From DASQPA01 sp963757335 (GTDB taxonomy: Bacteria; Acidobacteriota; Thermoanaerobaculia; Multivoradales; UBA5704): a stretch of 64,000 nucleotides of DNA. A program made the translations under genes and the position numbers. A model generated the notes under the pieces. It made no database searches, was not told the DNA's origin, and saw nothing but the letters and a program-made list of their open reading frames with translations. The stretch's first letter is position 1. Each line of letters starts with the position of its first letter. Location of the stretch: positions 124,001 through 188,000 of the forward strand of contig CAVWRJ010000013.1 of NCBI GenBank assembly GCA_963757335.1, written 5' to 3'. This document shows positions 25,364 to 33,239 of this stretch, piece by piece.

Positions 25364-25537
25364 ATGAAGAAGCTCCCGAAGCGCTCCAAGCTGAAAGTCC
25401 ACCGTGAAACGCTCCATCGCCTGAGTGAGCTGCCGGAGAAGGTTACGGATCACGTGGTGGGAGGCGTTCTGTGCTCGAAGGCTGACACTACCTGCGCCTC
25501 CTGCCATACCGGCTGCGTCACCTGCCATACGGCCTGA
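25364..25537 (+). CDS. Orphan class I lanthipeptide-like precursor peptide
   Basis: ATG 25364 follows GAGGAG. The 57-residue peptide has a basic helical leader with the RETLHRL motif (KLKVHRETLHRLSEL), close to the Leu-x-Leu-x-x-Glu-Thr-Leu-x-x-Leu leader signature of class I lanthipeptide families. It ends in a VVGG double-glycine cleavage site at residues 31-34. The 23-residue core has five Cys (37, 44, 47, 51, 54) and seven Ser/Thr, suited to thioether rings. No LanB, LanC, protease or transporter lies in the window, so maturation must act in trans. The CxxCH-like CASCH and CVTCH could also bring a heme-motif miniprotein to mind, but there is no signal peptide. Confidence 0.65.
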   Translation: MKKLPKRSKLKVHRETLHRLSELPEKVTDHVVGGVLCSKADTTCASCHTGCVTCHTA

Positions 25538-25567
25538 TCGAGCGGTTCCGGCGCGAAAGCGCACCCC

Positions 25568-25601
25568 GACGCCCCACGGTGGAATGCCGTCCGTGGGCGT
25601 C
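25568..25601 (+). terminator. Hairpin after the lanthipeptide-like gene
   Basis: GACGCCCCACGG pairs with CCGTGGGCGTC around an 11-base loop (one bulged C), 30 bp after the stop. There is no strong T run, so termination is uncertain; it may instead stabilise the mRNA end. Confidence 0.4.
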
Positions 25602-25727
25602 TCCTCGGTTAGATGGGTCTTCACCGCTGTGTGGGGCAACAGCGGCTTGAGGATCGAGCCCAACGGCAAGCCGCCGGCGACCGGTACGCTGGACGACCAC
25701 GGCCTGACGATCGACCCCAACGGCTAG
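25584..25727 (+). CDS. Possible small peptide with two PNG-ending C-terminal motifs
   Basis: A 47-residue frame starting within the hairpin ends in LRIEPNGKPPATGTLDDHGL followed by TIDPNG, i.e. two related leucine-x-isoleucine-x-Pro-Asn-Gly segments about 22 residues apart. The ribosome-binding site is weak (GGTGG). The tail recalls the NGCGLDPYG end of the exported peptide at 5071. It could be a genuine peptide, the remnant of a longer gene, or chance. Confidence 0.3.
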   Translation: MPSVGVSSVRWVFTAVWGNSGLRIEPNGKPPATGTLDDHGLTIDPNG

Positions 25728-25824
25728 AAGTGAGGGAAGGCAAGTAAGAGGTACGGCCGGCGGCGGGTTCCGTTGCCGGCCGCTGGCTCGCTGTCCCGGG
25801 ACAATGAGCCGTGTTCCAGACTGC

Positions 25825-26325
25825 GGTGACGGCGAGCGGTGCCACCGTCACGGTGCGCCGGCAATCCGTGACGGTGAGCGGTGCGGCAGTAACGGTGCGC
25901 CGGCAATCCGTGACGGTGAGCGGTGCGGCAGTAACGGTGCGCCGGCAATCCATGACGGTGTGCGGTGCGGCAGTAACGGTGCGCCGGCAATCCATGACGG
26001 TGTGCAGTGCGGCAGTAACGGTGCGCCGGCAATCCATGACGGTGTGCGGTGCGGCAGTAACGGTGCGCCGGCAATCCATGACGGTGTGCGGTGCGGCAGT
26101 AACGGTGCGCCGGGAATCCGTAACGGTGCGCGGTGCGGCAGTGACGGTGCGCCGGCAATCCGTAACGGTGCGCGGTGCGGCAGTGATGGTGCGCCGGGAA
26201 TCCGTAACGGTGCGCGGTGCGGCAGTGATGGTGCGCCGGGAATCCGTAACGGTGCGCGGTGCGGCAGTAACGGTGCGCCGGCAATCCATGACGGTGTGCG
26301 GTGCGGCAGTAACGGTGCGCCGGCA
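25825..26325. repeat. 42-bp tandem repeat array, about 12 copies
   Basis: The unit is built on GGTGCGCCGGCAATCC-TGACGGTGTGCGG-TGCGGCAGTAAC with point variants (ATCCATGAC, ATCCGTAAC, CCGGGAATCC). Because 42 is a multiple of three and the unit lacks stops in several frames, long frames appear on both strands; none has an RBS or a domain. Variants are clustered in blocks, indicating expansion by unequal exchange. 26326-26517 shows nothing recognisable. Confidence 0.9.
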
Positions 26326-26517
26326 CACGATAACGACGAACCGGCCCTCCGGGCCGCCTGGGCGAGCCTCTTACGCCCGACGTGCGCCGGATTTAACGGA
26401 TGGCTTCAAGGCCGAGCCGGTGCTGGGTCCAGTCACTGGGAAAACTGAAACACGGCCGAAAGTCAAGACAATCCGCTGGGGAGGGAACGCCGCCGCTAGC
26501 CGTCGGACCCTGAATCG

Positions 26518-27006
26518 CTATCCCCATCCTCCCAGCCTCCAGAGACATCCTCGTCCTCCCGGTCGGCATCGTTGGCCGGCGTCTGGACCGCGCGAGACTC
26601 CGGCTTTGGCGTGCAGACCCGTCGGGGAAGGGGAGTGGAAGACGGTCCTCGGCAGAGTGCCGAGGAGGAAGCCGACGGCGGCCAGGAGGAGGAAGGAGCG
26701 GCGGCGTTCGACCGCCGGCCAGCGCAGGAGGAGCCAGGCGCAGGCGAGGGTCGAGCAGAAGAGGGTGGGGAGCGACTGCCAGCCGCCGATCCCCACCGCT
26801 ACCCCGAAGGCGAGCACCTCCAACCGGGTGCCGCCATGGTCCAGGGAGGCCGCGAGCCAGACGATGGCGGCGGAGAGCGCGAAGACCGCCAGGGTTCCGT
26901 GCGCCGCGCGGAGAGCGATCCCACTGATCAGGAGGGTGGCGGCCACCCCTAAGCCGAAGGCGGCGGCCGGGGCGTCCTCCAGCGTCTCGAGGGGCTCGTC
27001 CAGCAT
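26518..27006 (-). CDS. Hypothetical membrane protein, possibly C-terminally scrambled
   Basis: Residues ~15-115 contain four to five hydrophobic helices (AFGLGVAATLLISGIAL, TLAVFALSAAIVWLA, LEVLAFGVAVGIGG, TLFCSTLACAWLLL, SFLLLAAVGFLLGTLP). The last ~35 residues turn Arg/Gly-rich and look out of frame, so the gene may be truncated or shifted by an indel near 26620. No family recognised. Confidence 0.5.
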   Translation of the reverse strand: MLDEPLETLEDAPAAAFGLGVAATLLISGIALRAAHGTLAVFALSAAIVWLAASLDHGGTRLEVLAFGVAVGIGGWQSLPTLFCSTLACAWLLLRWPAVERRRSFLLLAAVGFLLGTLPRTVFHSPSPTGLHAKAGVSRGPDAGQRCRPGGRGCLWRLGGWG

Positions 27007-27135
27007 CTCACGACCTTAGCCGAGATCCCATGAAAGAGGCGTGAAGAAATGTAACGCGATTGCAAAGAAGTCACAAAGGCGGGGAGCACCTTTCGTATGG
27101 AGTAGAGCGACATCTCGTACGCTCATCGTCCCTCC

Positions 27136-28023
27136 TTACGTGAGTCCAACCAATCGCAACCCGACGCCCCACGGATCGTGCGTGAGCCCCCCCATGGGAG
27201 TCGACTCGATCAGCGCTCCCGTCTCGGCCACGCTCGCGAGCGCCGCCTCCGCATCGGCCCGGGAGGGGAGGAGGATCTCCCATTCGAGGAGCCGCGCGTC
27301 GTCCGCGCCGGCCGGTGCCGCGCCCCGGGCCCAGGTGTTCATTCCCAGGTGGTGATGGTAGCCGCCCGCCGAGAGGAAGAGCGCGCCGGGATAGCTCCAG
27401 ACGACCTCGTCGAGGCCGAGGCCGTGATGATAGAAAGCGGCGCCCTCGGTGAGACCTCCCACGTGGAGATGCACGTGGCCGAGGACGGTGCCCGCGGGCG
27501 CTCCGGTCCACGGCACCCCCGCCGCCTCCGCCACGAGATCCTCGACATCCAGCGGCTCGGTCGCCATCACCAGCTCCCGGCCACGGGTGTTCCAGGTCTC
27601 GCGCGGCCGGTCGGCGTAGACCTCGATCCCCAGGCCGTCGGGGTCGGTGAGATAGACGGACTCGCTCACCAGGTGATCGGACATCCCCGCCCGCGCACCG
27701 ATCCGGCCGAGATGGGTGATGAACCGGCCGAGCGCCGCCCGGTCCGGGAGGAGGATCGCGAAATGGTAGAGGCCGAGCCGGCCCAGGTGATGCACGGGCC
27801 GAACGCCCGCGCGTTCGCGCAGCTCCAGGAACGGCACGCCTCCTCCAGGGACGCCGAGCAGGGCGGTGCCGTCCGAGCGGTCGAGCACGCGGAGACCGAT
27901 CACCTGCTCGTAGTAGGCGATCGATCGCGCGAGGTCCGCCACCTGGAGCGTCACCCGCCCGAGGCGGGTGGGGTCCGGCAGCCGGTAGCCGCGGGGTGGC
28001 CTGCCATAGGGAATCGTGCTCAT
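27136..28023 (-). CDS. VOC-family ring-cleavage dioxygenase-like protein (CatE type)
   Basis: Two vicinal-oxygen-chelate modules are present: TLQVADLARSIAYYEQVIGL near residues 25-45, and VHLHVGGLTEGAAFYHHGLG in the second half. Candidate metal ligands are LGLYHFAILL, DGLGIEVYADR and GHVHLHV, as in CatE-like catechol 2,3-dioxygenases. ATG 28023 is preceded by AGGGAGG. The upstream fragment at 28039-28237 is the old 3-prime end of the monooxygenase, so this gene was originally directly downstream of it in one operon. A role in anthranilate ring breakdown is inferred from context. Confidence 0.8.
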   Translation of the reverse strand: MSTIPYGRPPRGYRLPDPTRLGRVTLQVADLARSIAYYEQVIGLRVLDRSDGTALLGVPGGGVPFLELRERAGVRPVHHLGRLGLYHFAILLPDRAALGRFITHLGRIGARAGMSDHLVSESVYLTDPDGLGIEVYADRPRETWNTRGRELVMATEPLDVEDLVAEAAGVPWTGAPAGTVLGHVHLHVGGLTEGAAFYHHGLGLDEVVWSYPGALFLSAGGYHHHLGMNTWARGAAPAGADDARLLEWEILLPSRADAEAALASVAETGALIESTPMGGLTHDPWGVGLRLVGLT

Positions 28024-28038
28024 GATCGTTTCCTCCCT

Positions 28039-28237
28039 CTACGCCCGGAGCCGCTCGTAGGACGCCACGAACTCCGGGTCGCGTTTCTTCAGATTCTCGT
28101 GGTCGACCTTGTCGCTCCGGGTCATCGCCTTGTAGGCGAAGGAGAGCGGGTCGAGCCCGAGATCTTCCTTGGCGGTCTCGAACCAGGCGAGGCTGCGGAG
28201 CGCCGCGTCCTGGTAGCGCTCGATGTACGGCCGGCGC
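28039..28237 (-). pseudogene. Detached 3-prime end of the FAD monooxygenase gene
   Basis: It encodes the last ~65 residues of a monooxygenase (RRPYIERYQDAALRSLAWFE to SYERLRA, stop at 28039-28041), 15 bp before the VOC start. It has no start codon. It matches the intact gene at 30612-30802 over 191 bp with three silent differences and is now cut off from its gene body by the AT-rich insertion. Confidence 0.9.
28047..28237 (-). repeat. 191-bp direct repeat, copy A
   Basis: Matches 30612-30802 in 188 of 191 positions. The repeat ends 2 bp from the stop codon of the inserted 785-residue gene, so the borders of the insert are very tight. Confidence 0.95.
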
Positions 28238-28239
28238 GT

Positions 28240-30597
28240 TCAGTGTGTTTTCTTTCTCCGCTTCCGCTTCTTGGTTACAATACTTTGGCCCTGCGGTTGG
28301 ACATTTACATCCTCAAGCTGTTTTCTTAGGCGGCTATTTTCCTCTTGAAGCTCTTGAACTTGTCTTTCGAGTTTGCTTGATATAGCCATATCATCTAAGG
28401 CTTCCGCCACGATCTTGGCTGAATGCTTTGGATTGAGAGACATCGAAAATCTTTCCTTCGCCACTTGAACCGGTTCACCTCTAGCACTGGCGTCGGCAAG
28501 AATTTTTCGCAGAAGCTCTCTCCTTAATGTGCCCCGCCGTGACAAAGGAACATCGTAATCTGCCGACGCCTTGATAACTCTATAGGCATAGCGGTCGATG
28601 GCCCCCAGTTTAAATCCCAACCCCAAATCAAATAATACGGCCCTAAGCGTCCCCAATCCCATCTGAACTCCCGGAGCCAAAGCAAGCAGGCAGCTCAATG
28701 CAGCCGCAGAAACCACTGCGTCCGGTTGCCCTAACTCCTTCCGAAATAGTTCGTCCACCTGCTTCAACAGACGAGCCGAAGTCAAAATTATTGTTGTACT
28801 ACTGGCGCCCAATATTCGTGATCTATGCCTAGCCGCCGCAACATCGCCGAACAGAATGCCGTCACGTCGGCATTTATCTTTTTTCTTATAATCTAATTCT
28901 TCCTCTGATATGCTTAGATCGCCTGCTTGACGAGCAATCAAAAAATTCTCAATATTTGAGACAAGAGCCTCGTCGTGATCACCGGCAGGGAGCATGTCAA
29001 AGCCATAATCTTCCTGAAGAATAGTAAGAATTTTGCTGAAATCCCATTCCGACTCACCCCTATACTCTCGGATGTAATGAGACCAATAAGAAGGGGCAGT
29101 TCTCCCTTGAGCAATCTCTCGAAAAGTTCGGACAAAGGCATTACCTATCAAAATTCTTGCGTCCTGGGCATTGATCAAGTGCAGTTGGTCACTCAGCAGC
29201 GAGTAGTCGACTTCGCTTATCCATGCGTGGTAAGCCGACTCCTCGAGCGCAGGGACCGCCATTTGCAACTTACCCCCCATTGCCTTCCAACCGGCAATAA
29301 TTCGCTCTACATCGACGTGATTATCTTCCCCAACACAGAGAAGCGAGATCAAGATATCGCTGTCTGCCACTAGATGGATGCCGCGCAAAGCACTCTGAAT
29401 TTCTTTATTGCTTATGGCTTCGAACCCAAGGGAACACATCATTACATACATACTACACATTTGCGAAAGCCACTGAAAAGCCTCGCTTTCTTTCTCAAGG
29501 AACACATCTATCATCGCTTGGCGCACCTCTGAGCCCTGGACAGGGTCAGAAAAAAGCGGCAACATTCGGTCTCCCAACTGCTCAATCAGAACTCTCTCCC
29601 TTAGTTCGGCGGGCATACTCTTGCCCGACATAAGAGATCCGACCATTCTTACCACCGCGGCACCATGCGAATAGAACATCTCTGCGAGACCGTCTTGAAG
29701 TGACTTCCATACTCTGTCATAGTGCTCATCAAAGAGATGATGGCCCGACAATCGCTTTATCGCATTGCGAATGAGAATCCTACCCTCCATAAGCTTGATT
29801 CCGGCTTGGGCAGGTATCTCTCTCACATATCGCTCTCCCATCTCTCCTAAAGTCGCAACCTCATCATCCATGCCAATCAAACTTTGTCCTCGCAACTGAG
29901 AGAGCATACTCCGCATATAGTTGGACGAAATTGAACGACCTAAATGTAATTGACCTGAGATAGAAACAGCCAACCCGGCTGCAGTTTGCGGCCCTTTAGC
30001 TTGAAGTGCCTCGAGTATTAAACGCTGGGCAAGCTGATTCCTCAGCTCTCGAGCGTCATCGCCAGACTGTGTAAGCAATGCTAGCCTTAAACCTATGTGC
30101 TCAGGGTCGCGAGGTGTTTCCTGCTGAAGAAGAGCCTGCTCCATATTTTGTATCTCGGCAGCGTAATGCTTGCGCGCAATGCCATCGAAATTATCGACCA
30201 GAGCAACTAGTTGTATCTGTCCTAAGACCCTGACAGACTCCACAGATGCGTAAAGATTCCGTATCTTTGCTTCAATCTCGTCACACGCCTTCTCTGTTAA
30301 TGAACGGGAGCTGCAATAAACTATTGCCCTTGTCTTAGTGGTCGCTGAGAGCCTTACGATGTCTCCCTCAACCTTGCTGTCTAGAGCAACCGACAAAGTG
30401 CAGCATAGGACTCCTGGAATTTCTCGACCCTGGAGTGAGATTCTCCTTCCATCTCGCCCGAGATCCCAGTTCCTAGACGTTGGGACAAGCTCCACACCTT
30501 CCACCTCTCTATAAATATCTATACAAAAACGTTCAAATCTTATGGGACTATCTTCCGATTCGAGAGCCGCGGTCATAATTCCTGGGAGAATTGGCAT
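28240..30597 (-). CDS. Candidate nuclease-wHTH-PIN fusion, foreign AT-rich gene (possible defence)
   Basis: The 785-residue gene is clearly less GC-rich than everything around it. ATG 30597 directly follows the monooxygenase TAG, with GAGGAGGT as RBS. Residues ~16-115 resemble a restriction-endonuclease-like fold (RFERFCIDIYREVEGVEL, SRNWDLGRDGR, conserved Asp49, AIVYCSSRSLTEKACDEIEA). Residues ~185-260 look like a winged helix (LILEALQAKGPQTAAGLAVS). Residues ~405-615 look PIN-like (HLVADSDILISLL, PALEESAYHAW, RDGILFGDVAAARH, TIILTSARLL). The end is a coiled coil and a basic tail (KKRKRRKK). The domain calls are by eye and unproven. Position inside a catabolic operon between direct repeats implies recent acquisition. 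Confidence 0.6.
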   Translation of the reverse strand: MPILPGIMTAALESEDSPIRFERFCIDIYREVEGVELVPTSRNWDLGRDGRRISLQGREIPGVLCCTLSVALDSKVEGDIVRLSATTKTRAIVYCSSRSLTEKACDEIEAKIRNLYASVESVRVLGQIQLVALVDNFDGIARKHYAAEIQNMEQALLQQETPRDPEHIGLRLALLTQSGDDARELRNQLAQRLILEALQAKGPQTAAGLAVSISGQLHLGRSISSNYMRSMLSQLRGQSLIGMDDEVATLGEMGERYVREIPAQAGIKLMEGRILIRNAIKRLSGHHLFDEHYDRVWKSLQDGLAEMFYSHGAAVVRMVGSLMSGKSMPAELRERVLIEQLGDRMLPLFSDPVQGSEVRQAMIDVFLEKESEAFQWLSQMCSMYVMMCSLGFEAISNKEIQSALRGIHLVADSDILISLLCVGEDNHVDVERIIAGWKAMGGKLQMAVPALEESAYHAWISEVDYSLLSDQLHLINAQDARILIGNAFVRTFREIAQGRTAPSYWSHYIREYRGESEWDFSKILTILQEDYGFDMLPAGDHDEALVSNIENFLIARQAGDLSISEEELDYKKKDKCRRDGILFGDVAAARHRSRILGASSTTIILTSARLLKQVDELFRKELGQPDAVVSAAALSCLLALAPGVQMGLGTLRAVLFDLGLGFKLGAIDRYAYRVIKASADYDVPLSRRGTLRRELLRKILADASARGEPVQVAKERFSMSLNPKHSAKIVAEALDDMAISSKLERQVQELQEENSRLRKQLEDVNVQPQGQSIVTKKRKRRKKTH

Positions 30598-31728
30598 CTA
30601 TACCTCCTCGTGGAGCCGCTCGTAGGACGCCACGAACTCCGGGTCGCGTTTCTTCAGATTCTCGTGGTCGACCTTGTCGCTCCGGGTCATCGCCTTGTAG
30701 GCGAAGGAGAGCGGATCGAGCCCGAGATCTTCCTTGGCGGTCTCGAACCAGGCGAGGCTGCGGAGCGCCGCGTCCTGATAGCGCTCGATGTAGGGCCGGC
30801 GCACCGCCTCGAAGGCGGCGAGCGAGGGAGCCACCTCTCCATGCTCGGCAAAGGCGTCGGCGAGCGCGATCGCATCTTCCAGAGCGAGCTTGGTTCCCGA
30901 GCCGATCGAAAAGTGAGCGGAGTGGAGGGCATCGCCCAGGAGGACGACATTCCGCGCGGACCAGTTGCGATTGCGCACGGTCACGAAGTTCGCCCATCGC
31001 GAGGCGTTCGAAAGGAGCGGTTGGCCTAAGAGATCGTCGGCGAAGACCTCTTCTAAATAGCGCCGCGACTCGTCCTCCGACTTCTCGCCGAAGCCCGCCC
31101 GCTCCCAGCTCTCCGGGTCGCACTCGACGATGAAGGTGCTCATCTCCCGGCTGAATTTGTAGGAGTGGCCGATATAAAGGCCGTCCCGGTTCTCTCTGAA
31201 GGTCAGGGTGAGGCCGTGGAAGAGCCGCGGGGTGCCGTACCAGATATATTTGTTGCGGTGGGTGAGAAACGACGGCTCGAATTCCGCCGCGAAGCGCTCG
31301 CGCACCGCGCTCCGGATGCCGTCCGCCCCCACCAGGAGATCGGCCGGGGGGAGGTCGTCAATCCTGTCGACCTCCGCCCCGAAACGCAGGTCGACCCCGA
31401 GATCGAGACAGCGGCGCTGGAGGACGTGGAGGAGGTCGATCCGGGCCAGGCCGGAAAAGCGGTTGCCGCGGATGGTCACTTTTTCGCCGCGGTGGACGAT
31501 GTCGACATTATCCCAGCGTTCGAGGAGGGCGTCGATGGCCCGGTAGGTCTCCTCGTCCGGCCGTTCGAGATAGGAAAGGGTTTTGTCGGAGAAGACGACC
31601 CCCCAGCCGAAAGTGTTGTCGCGCGGATTGCGTTCCAAGAGGGTGACCTCGTGGCGCGGGTCGCGCTTCTTCATCAGGAGCCCGAAATAGAGCCCCGCCG
31701 GGCCGCCACCCACGATCGTGATCTTCAT
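30598..31728 (-). CDS. FAD-dependent monooxygenase (2-aminobenzoyl-CoA / salicylyl-CoA hydroxylase-like)
   Basis: It opens with the FAD dinucleotide motif MKITIVGGGPAGLYFGLLMK and contains GD-type motif II (NVVLLGDALHSAHFSIGSGT), as in group A flavin hydroxylases. NTFGWGVVFSD and the overall length (376) match the N-terminal half of bifunctional 2-aminobenzoyl-CoA monooxygenase/reductase or salicylyl-CoA 5-hydroxylase. The OYE-like half is the separate upstream gene, overlapping by 4 bp. The C-terminal ~64 codons duplicate 28039-28237; here the last residues are LHEEV instead of LRA, because the end was rewritten at the insertion border. Confidence 0.82.
   Translation of the reverse strand: MKITIVGGGPAGLYFGLLMKKRDPRHEVTLLERNPRDNTFGWGVVFSDKTLSYLERPDEETYRAIDALLERWDNVDIVHRGEKVTIRGNRFSGLARIDLLHVLQRRCLDLGVDLRFGAEVDRIDDLPPADLLVGADGIRSAVRERFAAEFEPSFLTHRNKYIWYGTPRLFHGLTLTFRENRDGLYIGHSYKFSREMSTFIVECDPESWERAGFGEKSEDESRRYLEEVFADDLLGQPLLSNASRWANFVTVRNRNWSARNVVLLGDALHSAHFSIGSGTKLALEDAIALADAFAEHGEVAPSLAAFEAVRRPYIERYQDAALRSLAWFETAKEDLGLDPLSFAYKAMTRSDKVDHENLKKRDPEFVASYERLHEEV
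30612..30802 (-). repeat. 191-bp direct repeat, copy B
   Basis: This is part of the intact monooxygenase gene and partner of 28047-28237. The three mismatches are GAT/GAC, TAT/TAC and CCC/CCG, all silent. Confidence 0.95.
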
Positions 31729-33221
31729 GCGTCGTTCCCTTCCGGATCTTCCGGACCTTCCGGCCGCCGGGGCGGCCAGGCGGGCGCGGTCAGCCGGCGC
31801 CTCCCGTCGTTCGATCGTACGACCTCCGGAGCGTCGAGATCGACCCGATCCCAGAGCTGGCAGGTCACCTGCTTGTGCACCTGGTCCAACCCCTCACAAT
31901 AGTTGGTATAGGTGCAGCGGCGGACCTCCTCGCCCCGCCCGAGCCGCATCTTCTGGAACCAGTCGGGGTCGGCGAGGCTCTGGCGGGCGGCGCCGACGAT
32001 GTCCGCCACTCCCGTTTGGAGCAGCTCTTCCGCCTGGGCGAAGCCGCAGATCCCGCCGGCGACGACGATCGGGGTGTCGAGCCCCGCCGCCCGGAGGGCG
32101 GTGCGGATGCGGGCCGCGGGCTCGGCGTTGCGGCCGAACGGCCCCTGAGCGTCGGAGATCGCGGTCGGCATGCACTCGTAGCCGCTCGGGCCGGTGTACG
32201 GATAGGCCGCCCAGCCTACCCGGGGCTTCTTGGCGTCCTCGAACTTGCCGCCGCGGGAGAGCGAGAGGAAATCCATCCCTCCCCGCGCCAGCTCGACCCC
32301 GAACCAGATCGCGTCGTCGACGTCGCTGCCGCCCGGGAGGCACTCGTCGGCGAGATAGCGGCAACCGACCGTATAGTCCTCCCCCACCTTCTCGCGCACC
32401 CGCCGCAGGACCTCGAGCGGCAGCCGGATGCGGTGCTCGCGGAGCCCGCCGTAGCCGTCCGGCCGGTCGTTTCGGGCCGAGAGGAAGGAGGCCATCGTGT
32501 AGGCATGGGCATAGTGCAGCTCGACCCCGTCGAACCCCGCCTGCCGCGCCCGCAGAGCGGCGTCGGCGAAGAGATCGGGCAGGACGAGCGGCAGGTCGCG
32601 GATCTGCGGCAGGTCGAGATCGGTCACCCGCTCCCGGTAGCCGCGCTCGTAATCCTCCAGCTCGCGGGCGGTCAGCACCGCGGGGAGGCGGTCTTCGGGA
32701 AGGGCGAGCAGGGCTTCCCGCACCGCCGCATCCGGCCGGTCCGCCGGCATCTCCAGGTTTTCCCGGTGCCGCCCGGTCACCTTGAGGTAGCGCCGGAAGT
32801 AGACCTCCCGCTCCGGCCGTCTGCGGATGGTCAGGAAGTCGATGATCTGGATGAGAAGACGGGTCCGCCCGCCGCTCGCCCGGCGCACGGTCTCGACCAG
32901 TTGCCGAAGCCCGGGGAGGAAGCGGTCGTGCCCGATCCGCAGGAGCGGTCCGCTCGGCACGTCGCGGATCCCGGTCGCCTCGACGACGATCGCCCCCGGC
33001 TGTCCGGCCGCGAAACGCTCGTACCAGGCGAGCACCTCCGGGGTGACGAACCCGTCGTCCGAAGCCCGCCAGGGCACCATCGCCGGCACCCAGGTCCGCT
33101 CGGCGAGCTCGATCCGCCCAAACTGGAGGGGTTGAAAGAGGAGCGCTGCCGCCGCCTCCTCCCGGCTCGGCCAGCCGCCAGGCGGGAGCGGGTGGCGGAT
33201 GCGCTCGGGGGGTTTCCACAT
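31725..33221 (-). CDS. Old-yellow-enzyme-type NADH:flavin oxidoreductase
   Basis: A TIM-barrel FMN enzyme of 498 residues: LQFGRIELAERTWVPAM at the start, AGFDGVELHYAHAYTMASFL with the substrate-binding His, RNDRPDGYGG, and late FMN-phosphate blocks (PIVVAGGICG, ADIVGAARQSLADPDW). Three Cys remain near the end (RCTYTNYCEG, VTCQ). It matches the reductase half of 2-aminobenzoyl-CoA monooxygenase/reductase-like systems, here encoded apart from the monooxygenase half but overlapping it by 4 bp. The extreme C-terminus carries a PEG/PED 9-bp repeat. First gene of the minus-strand operon. Confidence 0.85.
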   Translation of the reverse strand: MWKPPERIRHPLPPGGWPSREEAAAALLFQPLQFGRIELAERTWVPAMVPWRASDDGFVTPEVLAWYERFAAGQPGAIVVEATGIRDVPSGPLLRIGHDRFLPGLRQLVETVRRASGGRTRLLIQIIDFLTIRRRPEREVYFRRYLKVTGRHRENLEMPADRPDAAVREALLALPEDRLPAVLTARELEDYERGYRERVTDLDLPQIRDLPLVLPDLFADAALRARQAGFDGVELHYAHAYTMASFLSARNDRPDGYGGLREHRIRLPLEVLRRVREKVGEDYTVGCRYLADECLPGGSDVDDAIWFGVELARGGMDFLSLSRGGKFEDAKKPRVGWAAYPYTGPSGYECMPTAISDAQGPFGRNAEPAARIRTALRAAGLDTPIVVAGGICGFAQAEELLQTGVADIVGAARQSLADPDWFQKMRLGRGEEVRRCTYTNYCEGLDQVHKQVTCQLWDRVDLDAPEVVRSNDGRRRLTAPAWPPRRPEGPEDPEGNDA

Positions 33222-33239
33222 AAGCTGCCGGAAGGGCTT

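Noticed and set aside
25364..25537. Miniature c-type cytochrome because of CASCH and CVTCH
   Set aside because: There is no signal peptide, the protein is only 57 residues, and the leader matches lanthipeptide precursors better.
25545..25620. Remnant of a second VOC gene on the minus strand
   Set aside because: A short PPWGVGVRF stretch resembles DPWGVGLRL at the end of the VOC protein, and about 15 bp of DNA match, but the similarity is too short to separate from chance.
25825..26325. CRISPR array
   Set aside because: The units are contiguous 42-mers with point variants only; there are no unique spacers and no cas genes in the window. The same holds for the 41-bp array at 6074-6319.
25804..27019. 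Long open frames on both strands across the 42-bp repeat
   Set aside because: The unit length is a multiple of three and the unit lacks stops in several frames, so open frames arise automatically. They have no RBS, no domain and opposite-strand competitors of equal quality.
28039..28237. Simple local tandem duplication as origin of the 191-bp repeats
   Set aside because: All three differences are silent and the foreign AT-rich gene sits exactly between the copies, which fits import from a relative better. Not fully excluded.
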